A stretch of DNA of 64,000 nt from Herbidospora yilanensis. Its GTDB lineage: Bacteria > Actinomycetota > Actinomycetes > Streptosporangiales > Streptosporangiaceae. This document shows positions 58,883 to 64,000 of this stretch, piece after piece. How positions within the stretch are numbered: the first letter of the stretch is position 1; every line of letters starts with the position of its first letter. The translations under genes were made by a program, and so were the position numbers. Under the pieces are notes generated by a model. It was not told the origin of the DNA. It ran no database searches and was given only the letters and a program-made list of their open reading frames with translations. Location of the stretch: positions 62,001 through 126,000 of the forward strand of contig NZ_BBXE01000033.1 of the NCBI RefSeq assembly GCF_001570565.1. The letters are read 5' to 3'.

Positions 58883-60726
58883 CCGCGCAGCCACACCTCC
58901 AGGGCCACGAGCCGCCCGAGCGCGCTCAGCGGGACCGGCGCCCCGGCGTTCAACCGGCTCAGCGTGACCGTGACGGCGGCCGGGTCGAGCACGCCGAGGT
59001 CGGCCAGACGTGAGTCGCCCAGCAGGCCGGCGATCCGCCGCCGGGCCACGCGGGCGCCCGCGTACTCCTCGGCCTGGTAGGCGCCCTTGGTCCGGCGGGT
59101 CAGCACCGGCTCGGGAACCAGGCCTGTCAGCGCGTCGGCCAGCAGCGGCTTGGCCCTCGACGGGTCGGGGACCGGCGCCGGGACGTCGAGGACCGCGCCG
59201 ACGACCGCGTCGTCCAGGTAGGGGGCGTGCACCGCCACCCCGAGGTGGTCGCCGAGGGTGCGGAGGAACCGCTGCGCGGCGGCGGCCGAGCGGAGGGCCG
59301 CCAGGGTCGCGTGCCGGGCCGGCGTCAGGCCCGCCGGGAGCCGCCGGGCGGTGGCCGGGTCGCCGGCGAGGTCGGACAGATCCTTCCTGATCCCCGAAGT
59401 CAGCCATCCGGCCGCCTGGCCCGGCACGCTCCACCAGCCGACGGCGTCGGCCGGTCCCGGGGCCTCGTCGGCCGGGGCGCGGGTCAGCGAGCGGGCCAGC
59501 ACGCGGAGCGCCCGGCCGTGGGAGGTCGTGGCGAGCCGGGCCGCCCGCACCGCCAGGTCGAGCGCCGACGCCTGCCGCAATCGGCTCAACCGGGCGCTGT
59601 GGCTCGCCCACCTCCGCAGCTCACCCTGCCTGACCAGGGTGGCCAGGTAAGAGGGCGGCGGCTGGAACAACGCGTCGGCGCCTTCGCCGGTGAGGTGGAC
59701 GGCACTTCCCGCTCCTCTCCGGCGGGCCCAGTCGAGCCGCAGCGCCGCCCGCCGACGCGCCAGGATTCCGGGCGCCGGCCAGTCGAGCCCCGCCGAAGTG
59801 CGATGGGCCGGGAAACCGGGCGCGGGGGGCAGGTCGAACCCCGGCATCCAGGCCCTCCCATCGGGCATCATCGCCTCGTCGATCCCCTGGTAGGGCAGCG
59901 TCTCCTGGTCTCCGGTCACCACGCTCAGCCTGATGCGGTCGCTCAGGGCGGCCGCCCGCCGGGCCGCGGCGAGGTCGGCGGCGGGGAGCCGGTCGTGGTG
60001 GTAGACGACCGCGTCGACCGGTCCCCCGGCCGCGGCGAGGAAGGCGAGGGAGGTCGAGTCGATGCCCCCGCTGAAGTCGGCGCTCACCCCCGGTCCCCGC
60101 CGCCGGACGGCCTCGACCAGCGCCGCGCGCAGCGGGACCACGGGGCCGTGGTGCGTGTTCTCGTAGCGCCCGACGTCGGTGAAGAAGGAACGGCCCATTG
60201 TCAGCGCGAGCACATTCGGGCACACGATCTGAATGGCCGCGGAAAGCGGGTCGGGCACGCGGGAATGGAGCGCGGCCAGAAGGGTCGCGTGATGGGCGGT
60301 CAGGGTCTCGTGGCCGCGTACCGAGAAATGGAAGGGGAATTGACCCGCGCGGTCGGTGTGCAGCTCGACCCGGTCGGCGGTGACGATCACGCAGGAATAG
60401 GCGCCGGGCAACTCGCGGATCGGGGCGGTGCGCAGTTCCCGCTCGGTGGCCAGGACGTGGCCGAGGAAGACGGCCCGGCAGGAGCCTCGGTCGACGGCTC
60501 TGAACAGGCCGGACGGGGGCGATCCATAGACCCGCACCGCTTCGGCGGCGGGCCAGACCGGTCTTCCCGGCAGGTCGGTGCCCCCGTCGAGACGGCCGCC
60601 GACCGTCCTGATCAGAATTCCGAAATCACCAGTAATAGTCGGAATTCGCGTCGGCGTTTCCGCTGCTGGAGTTCCCGCCGAACAGTTCGGTGACCCGGCC
60701 GAGGCGGATGAGGGTGGGCGGCTCAT
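58879..60726 (-). CDS. Lasso peptide macrolactam synthetase (asparagine synthase-like)
   Basis: ATP-dependent cyclase that joins the core N-terminus to an Asp/Glu side chain. The PP-loop SADFSGGIDSTSLAFL, LTGEGADALFQPP and the C-terminal RRTKGAYQAEEY motif match lasso C proteins; the N-terminal Cys of glutamine-using enzymes is absent, as expected. The start is uncertain: the conserved part begins at GDFGILIRTVGGRL (about 60630), where no standard start codon exists. The nearest in-frame ATG (60726) lies inside the precursor gene and would add about 33 residues encoded on an overlapping frame; an ATT at the precursor stop is the alternative. Length is about 585-615 residues. Confidence 0.87.
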   Translation of the reverse strand: MSRPPSSASAGSPNCSAGTPAAETPTRIPTITGDFGILIRTVGGRLDGGTDLPGRPVWPAAEAVRVYGSPPSGLFRAVDRGSCRAVFLGHVLATERELRTAPIRELPGAYSCVIVTADRVELHTDRAGQFPFHFSVRGHETLTAHHATLLAALHSRVPDPLSAAIQIVCPNVLALTMGRSFFTDVGRYENTHHGPVVPLRAALVEAVRRRGPGVSADFSGGIDSTSLAFLAAAGGPVDAVVYHHDRLPAADLAAARRAAALSDRIRLSVVTGDQETLPYQGIDEAMMPDGRAWMPGFDLPPAPGFPAHRTSAGLDWPAPGILARRRAALRLDWARRRGAGSAVHLTGEGADALFQPPPSYLATLVRQGELRRWASHSARLSRLRQASALDLAVRAARLATTSHGRALRVLARSLTRAPADEAPGPADAVGWWSVPGQAAGWLTSGIRKDLSDLAGDPATARRLPAGLTPARHATLAALRSAAAAQRFLRTLGDHLGVAVHAPYLDDAVVGAVLDVPAPVPDPSRAKPLLADALTGLVPEPVLTRRTKGAYQAEEYAGARVARRRIAGLLGDSRLADLGVLDPAAVTVTLSRLNAGAPVPLSALGRLVALEVWLRG

Positions 60727-60769
60727 AGTCGGGCTCCGGCGAAAGCGGTTCGGGCCCCTCTGCTGACAT
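60626..60769 (-). CDS. Lasso peptide precursor
   Basis: 47-residue precursor found by reading the gap before the synthetase. The leader MSAEGPEPLSPEPDYEPP then TLIRLGRVTELFG has the YxxPxLxxxG recognition motif bound by B1 proteins (YEPPTLIRLG). The proposed core is GNSSSGNADANSDYYW: Gly1 and Asp9 give the nine-member ring, and bulky Tyr14, Tyr15 and Trp16 end the tail. With this cut, position -2 is Phe rather than the usual Thr. A core starting one Gly earlier would need a ten-member ring and is less likely. Calculated mass of the cyclised 16-mer is about 1688.6 Da. The size and ring position resemble albusnodin, but there is no Lys and no adjacent acetyltransferase. No D-type ABC exporter is nearby. 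Confidence 0.85.
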   Translation of the reverse strand: MSAEGPEPLSPEPDYEPPTLIRLGRVTELFGGNSSSGNADANSDYYW

Positions 60770-60816
60770 GAATGACCACCTGTGCCTGTGAAGTGGGATA
60801 GGGAAGAGACCAGAGT

Positions 60817-60832
60817 GACTCTACCGAGAGTC
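60817..60832. promoter_or_regulatory. Hairpin/palindrome between ROK gene and lasso precursor
   Basis: GACTCT-ACCG-AGAGTC, a perfect 6-bp stem with a 4-base loop (extendable to 9 bp with one mismatch), overlapping the ROK stop codon and 48 bases before the precursor ATG. It may be a weak terminator, a transcript-end hairpin or an operator. Confidence 0.4.
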
Positions 60833-61964
60833 AGTGGAGATGGCCGATGAGCCCGAGAATCAGCGCCCCGTGGGCGGCGGCGTCCGGCTGGGCGAACCGC
60901 AGTTCCATGTGCCGGGTCCACGCCGAGCGGCGGAGTTCCTGCTCGCACTCGGCGGCGACCAGCCGCAGGCCCGGGGCGAGCGGGCCGCCCAGCACCACCG
61001 CCCGGGTCTCCAGGGTCACCGCGCTCTCGCGCAGGGCGCGGGCCAGCCTCTTCGCGGCGGCGACCAGGGCCCAGCGGCAGTCGGGGTCACCGCCCCGGGC
61101 ACGGTCGATGAGGGCGCCGATCGAGGTGGGCGGCTCCTCCCCTCGGGCCCGGATGGTCACGTACACCCCCTCCAGCACCGCCGGAACGCTGATGTAACGT
61201 TCCAAACATCCCCTTTCGCCACACCAGCAGTCGAGCCCCACGGGGTCGACCGAGTGGTGCCCGACGCTCCCCGCCCGGCCGAGCGCGCCGCGCACCATGC
61301 GCGGCCCCACGACCAGCCCGCCGAGCACGTGCTCGGCGATCTCGACGTAGAGCAGGGTCTCGTACGGATGGTGGTAGGTCTGCTCGTCGAGCGCGCCCAG
61401 CCGGGCGTCGGCGTCGACGACCACCCTGACCTCGCCGAACCGCGCCGAGAGGCGGCGGTGCAGGTCGGGCGCGGCGAACCAGGGCGAGGGGGGCGAGGGC
61501 GACAGGTCGCGCGGGTCGACCGGCCAGGGCACGGCCAGCCCGATCGTCGCGACGTCGCCCCGGCCGCGCCCGATCGACCCGGCGAGGTCGGCCACGGCGC
61601 CGGCCGCGGCGTCGATCCAGGCCCCGCCGTCACGCAGCCCGTGCCCGAGCGAGACGAGCCGCACCCGCTCACGCGGCCAGTGGGGCAACCGCGCGGCCAC
61701 GGTGACGTGGCGGGTGCCGACCTGCACGCCGACGGCGACCCCGGTCACCGGCCGCAACGCGACGGCCTCCTTCTTGCCTCCGTGGGCGATGTCGTCGTCG
61801 AGCAGCCGCTGCACCGCCGTGCTGACCGACGCGATCGACAGGCCGGTGCGCCTGGCGAGCTCGGTGCGCATGCCGGAACGGCACATCAGCGCCCTGATGA
61901 CCTGGAGAACGCTGTCGCTCCTGGTCTCCGGGTCGAGTAGGTCACGTGTCTCGTGCACGGGCAC
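60831..61964 (-). CDS. ROK-family transcriptional regulator
   Basis: 377-residue repressor-type protein. The N-terminal winged helix (MRTELARRTGLSIASVSTAV) is followed by a ROK sugar-kinase-like domain with the zinc motif CWCGERGC (family CxCGxxGC). The DGD-type catalytic motif of true kinases is altered to VVVDADARLGALDE, so sugar binding rather than phosphorylation is expected. The GTG at 61964 is used; another GTG lies 6 bases on. It is upstream of, and on the same strand as, the lasso genes with a 61-base gap, so it may control or read into them; otherwise it regulates a sugar gene elsewhere. A palindrome AATTCGAATT sits just before its start. Confidence 0.88.
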   Translation of the reverse strand: MPVHETRDLLDPETRSDSVLQVIRALMCRSGMRTELARRTGLSIASVSTAVQRLLDDDIAHGGKKEAVALRPVTGVAVGVQVGTRHVTVAARLPHWPRERVRLVSLGHGLRDGGAWIDAAAGAVADLAGSIGRGRGDVATIGLAVPWPVDPRDLSPSPPSPWFAAPDLHRRLSARFGEVRVVVDADARLGALDEQTYHHPYETLLYVEIAEHVLGGLVVGPRMVRGALGRAGSVGHHSVDPVGLDCWCGERGCLERYISVPAVLEGVYVTIRARGEEPPTSIGALIDRARGGDPDCRWALVAAAKRLARALRESAVTLETRAVVLGGPLAPGLRLVAAECEQELRRSAWTRHMELRFAQPDAAAHGALILGLIGHLH

Positions 61965-61974
61965 CCCGCCGCCG

Positions 61975-61984
61975 AATTCGAATT
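61975..61984. promoter_or_regulatory. AATTCGAATT palindrome near ROK start
   Basis: Perfect 10-bp AT-rich palindrome 10 bases before the ROK GTG codon; ROK repressors often bind AT-rich palindromes, so autoregulation is possible. Inference from position. Confidence 0.3.
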
Positions 61985-62147
61985 ACGAGTCGTGCCGCCT
62001 CGATCGTGACACAGCGATTTCACCCCGAAAAGCGATCACACAGTGACATGTCGCCACATCACGGCCCACCCGGGGAGAGACGGGGCCGAATGGGAGGTAC
62101 GCCCCTCGGCCGGCCACCCCGGTCTGCGCCTGATCCGCGGCGCTCGC

Positions 62148-62234
62148 TTGGTTTCGTATTGGTTTCAACTCTTGACCATCCAGGTAAAACGGGTGTAATC
62201 ACAGATAAAACAACACACCCAAGGATGAAACCAA
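62148..62234. promoter_or_regulatory. FruR operator repeats around the fru promoter
   Basis: TTGGTTTC at 62148-62155 and 62159-62166 (one helical turn apart) and its exact inverse GAAACCAA at 62227-62234, just before the regulator ATG. They flank the promoter at 62172-62199, the usual layout for DeoR-type autorepression. Confidence 0.65.
62172..62199 (+). promoter_or_regulatory. Candidate fru operon promoter
   Basis: TTGACC (62172-62177), 16-base spacer, TGTAAT (62194-62199), 39 bases before the DeoR-type gene and between the TTGGTTTC repeats. The rest of the 274-base ROK-DeoR intergenic region shows no gene. Confidence 0.6.
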
Positions 62235-62238
62235 CATC

Positions 62239-63000
62239 ATGTACGCCGAGGAGCGACAGCAGGAGATCCTGCGCCGGGCCCGCGCCGCCGGGCGGGTCGA
62301 CGTGGTGACCCTGGCCGAGGAGTTCGCCGTCACCACCGAGACCGTGCGCCGCGACCTGACCGCCCTCGAGAAGGCCGGGGTGCTGCGGCGGGTCCACGGC
62401 GGGGCCATCCCCGTCGAACGACTCGGCTTCGAGCCCGCGCTCGCGGCGCGCGACGAGGTCATGACGTCCGAGAAGGAGCGCATCGCCAAGGCCGCCCTCG
62501 GCGAACTGCCCCAGGACGGCGCGATCATCATCGACGCCGGGTCGACGACGCGGCGGCTGGCCCAGGAACTGCCCGCCGACCGCGAGCTGACGGTCATCGT
62601 GAACTCCCCGCCGCTGGCCACGATCCTGGCCGCGCGGGCCAACCTGAACGTCATCATGCTCGGCGGCCGGGTGCGCGGCCGCACCCTCGCCACCGTCGAC
62701 GACTGGGCGCTGCGCCCACTGGCCGGCATCCACGTCGACGTGGCGTTCATGGGCACCAACGGCATCTCCGTGGCCAAGGGCCTGACCACCCCCGACCCGG
62801 CCGAGGCCGCCATCAAGCGCGCGATGATCGCCTCCGCCCAGCGCAGCGTCCTGCTGGCCGACCACACCAAGTTCAGCGACACCTTCCTGGCCCGCTTCGC
62901 GACCCTGTCGGAGATCGACGTCGTCATCACCGACACCACCCTCGACCCCCAGGTGGCCGCCGACCTGGCCCTCCACGGCCCGGAGGTGGTCCGCGCATGA
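62239..63000 (+). CDS. fruR: DeoR-family fructose repressor
   Basis: 253-residue DeoR-type regulator. The N-terminal HTH reads ERQQEILRRARAAGRVDVVTLAEEFAV then TTETVRRDLTALEKAGVLRRVHGGA, the DeoR signature. The C-terminal sugar-phosphate-sensing domain has IDAGSTTRRLAQEL and MLGGRVRGRTLATV, and the KRAMIASAQRSVLLADHTKF motif. Fructose 1-phosphate is the usual effector of FruR-type members, consistent with the 1-phosphofructokinase gene next to it. AAGGA lies 12 bases before the ATG. The stop overlaps the repeat ORF start (ATGA at 62997). Confidence 0.9.
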   Translation: MYAEERQQEILRRARAAGRVDVVTLAEEFAVTTETVRRDLTALEKAGVLRRVHGGAIPVERLGFEPALAARDEVMTSEKERIAKAALGELPQDGAIIIDAGSTTRRLAQELPADRELTVIVNSPPLATILAARANLNVIMLGGRVRGRTLATVDDWALRPLAGIHVDVAFMGTNGISVAKGLTTPDPAEAAIKRAMIASAQRSVLLADHTKFSDTFLARFATLSEIDVVITDTTLDPQVAADLALHGPEVVRA

Positions 63001-63230
63001 CCCCCGACCCGCCCGGCCCGGCCCCGCACCACCCGAATGGTCCGCGCATGACTTCCACCCCGCCCGGCCTGGCCCCGCACGGCCCGAACGGTCCGCGCAT
63101 GACTCCTGCGCGGATCCCCGGCCCGCCCGGCCCGGCCACGCACGGCCCGAACGGTCCCCGTATGACTCCTGCGCGGACCCCCGACCCGCTCGGCCTGGCG
63201 CCGCACGGACCCGAGGTGACGCGCGCATGA
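62997..63230 (+). CDS. 77-codon Pro-rich repeat ORF between fruR and fruK
   Basis: In-frame ORF made of four imperfect units of 17, 17, 21 and 22 residues, each opening with Met-Thr (ATGs at 62997, 63048, 63099, 63162) and containing a PHGPNGPR-like end. It overlaps the regulator stop and the fruK start by ATGA on both sides. The unit resembles the last codons of fruR plus the fruK start junction (compare ALHGPEVVRA with LAPHGPEVTRA), so it looks like a tandem expansion of that junction rather than an old gene. It may be translated and keep ribosomes coupled to fruK. Function unknown. Confidence 0.5.
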   Translation: MTPDPPGPAPHHPNGPRMTSTPPGLAPHGPNGPRMTPARIPGPPGPATHGPNGPRMTPARTPDPLGLAPHGPEVTRA

Positions 63231-64000
63231 TCCTCACGCTGACCCTCAACCCCAGTCTCGACCGCACCGTCGACATCCCGTCGCTGGCGCGGGGCGAGGT
63301 CATCCGGGCCGCCGCCGCCCATCTCGACCCCGGCGGCAAGGGCGTCAACGTCTCCCGCGCGCTGCTCGCCAACCACGTGCGCTCGTGCGCCGTGGTGCCC
63401 TACGGCGGCGAGGAGGGGCGGCGGCTGATCGATCTGCTCGACGTCGAGGGCATCGACATGATCATGGTTCCGGTCGCCGGGACCACCCGGTCCAACATCA
63501 CCCTCGCCGAACCCGACGGCACCGTCACCAAGATCAACGAGCCCGGGGCCACGCTCAGCGCGCGCGAGCTGGAGGAGATCGCCACCGCCGTCCTCGGCGC
63601 CGCGCACAGCGCGGACTGGGTGGTCGCCTCGGGCAGCCTGCCGCCCCAGGTCCCCTCCGACGTGTACGCCACCCTCTGCCGCCGCTTCCGCCAGGCCGGC
63701 ATCAACGTGGCCGTCGACACCAGCGGCCCGGCCCTGCTGGCCGCGGTGCAGGCCGGGCCCCGGCTGGTCAAGCCCAACCGCGAGGAGCTCGCCGAGGCCA
63801 CCGGCTCCCCCATCGACACGGTCGGCGACGCCATGGAGGCGGCCGCGAAACTGCGCGCGATGGGGGCGGAGACCGTACTGGCGAGCCTCGGACGTGACGG
63901 CGCCCTGCTCGTCGACGACGGAACCGTCTGGCACGGCGAGTGCGCGGCGGAGGAGCCGCGCAGCTCCGTCGGGGCCGGCGACGCGTTACTGGCCGGGTTC
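63227..64000 (+). CDS. fruK: 1-phosphofructokinase, 3' end outside window
   Basis: PfkB-family kinase phosphorylating fructose 1-phosphate to fructose 1,6-bisphosphate. 258 codons are visible without a stop. N-terminus ILTLTLNPSLDRTVDIP and the GGKGVNVSRAL motif are characteristic of FruK/LacC; the substrate region has LPPQVPSDVY, and the window ends in SSVGAGDALLAGF, which contains the catalytic Asp motif GAGD. About 50-60 residues remain beyond the window. The ATG overlaps the end of the repeat ORF, with GAGGTG 8 bases upstream. A fructose PTS gene probably follows outside the window. Confidence 0.93.
   Translation, partial: MILTLTLNPSLDRTVDIPSLARGEVIRAAAAHLDPGGKGVNVSRALLANHVRSCAVVPYGGEEGRRLIDLLDVEGIDMIMVPVAGTTRSNITLAEPDGTVTKINEPGATLSARELEEIATAVLGAAHSADWVVASGSLPPQVPSDVYATLCRRFRQAGINVAVDTSGPALLAAVQAGPRLVKPNREELAEATGSPIDTVGDAMEAAAKLRAMGAETVLASLGRDGALLVDDGTVWHGECAAEEPRSSVGAGDALLAGF

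Noticed and set aside
60831-61964. ROK protein as the regulator of the GAGCGCTC palindromes
   Set aside because: Those palindromes match LacI-family CebR/CelR operators; ROK proteins typically bind AT-rich sites, and none of the palindromes is near this gene.

Overview
The window is chromosomal DNA from a very high-GC Gram-positive actinomycete. GTG and TTG starts, ATGA-overlapping operons, TTGACN promoters with N16-18 spacers, polyphosphate glucokinase, PAC2 and AfsR/LAL-type STAND proteins all fit. The gene content suggests a filamentous, carbohydrate-degrading Streptosporangiaceae-like strain; this placement is inferred from gene content only. I saw no tRNA, rRNA, CRISPR array, integrase or complete insertion sequence.

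Left part (1-32 kb): a GH3 beta-glucosidase (5' end outside the window); an unusual extracellular S15/CocE-like hydrolase fused to an ABC ATPase, with its permease; a lone terpene synthase; two STAND ATPases; housekeeping and secreted genes (PAC2, oxidoreductase, tyrosine phosphatase, SGNH hydrolase, beta-propeller protein, Ser/Thr kinase); an AbiLi/RloA-like ATPase followed by a decapitated RloB remnant that has no start codon; HAD phosphatase and hrpA; a winged-helix regulator; a lipid kinase; and a sensor kinase / NarL regulator / polyphosphate glucokinase operon. The glucokinase carries an Arg/Thr-rich tail of about 370 residues built from tandem repeats.

Middle part (33-54.6 kb): a NACHT NTPase gene that has lost its Walker A region and reading frame, then the most interesting locus. 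A small nonribosomal peptide operon (C-A-T-TE-MFS fusion, free carrier protein, GT1 glycosyltransferase, C-A-T) is flanked by secreted or beta-glucoside-active proteins: a four-module discoidin/GH16/TIM-barrel enzyme, a GH3 enzyme and a discoidin-DUF1996 protein. Five perfect palindromes of the CebR/CelR type (core GAGCGCTC) occur here. Four sit just downstream of recognisable promoters, including that of the NRPS operon. The layout suggests that a glycosylated small peptide is made under cello-oligosaccharide control together with the hydrolases. The repressor gene is not in the window.

Right part (54.7-64 kb): a LAL regulator; a secreted protein of unknown function; a compact lasso-peptide cluster on the minus strand (a 47-residue precursor not reported by the six-frame search, macrolactam synthetase, fused B1-B2 protein) beside a ROK regulator; and the start of a fructose operon (DeoR-type FruR and 1-phosphofructokinase). 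The fru gene junction has been expanded by an in-frame tandem repeat.

All calls are from reading the sequence. Family assignments rest on visible motifs, and no database search was run.
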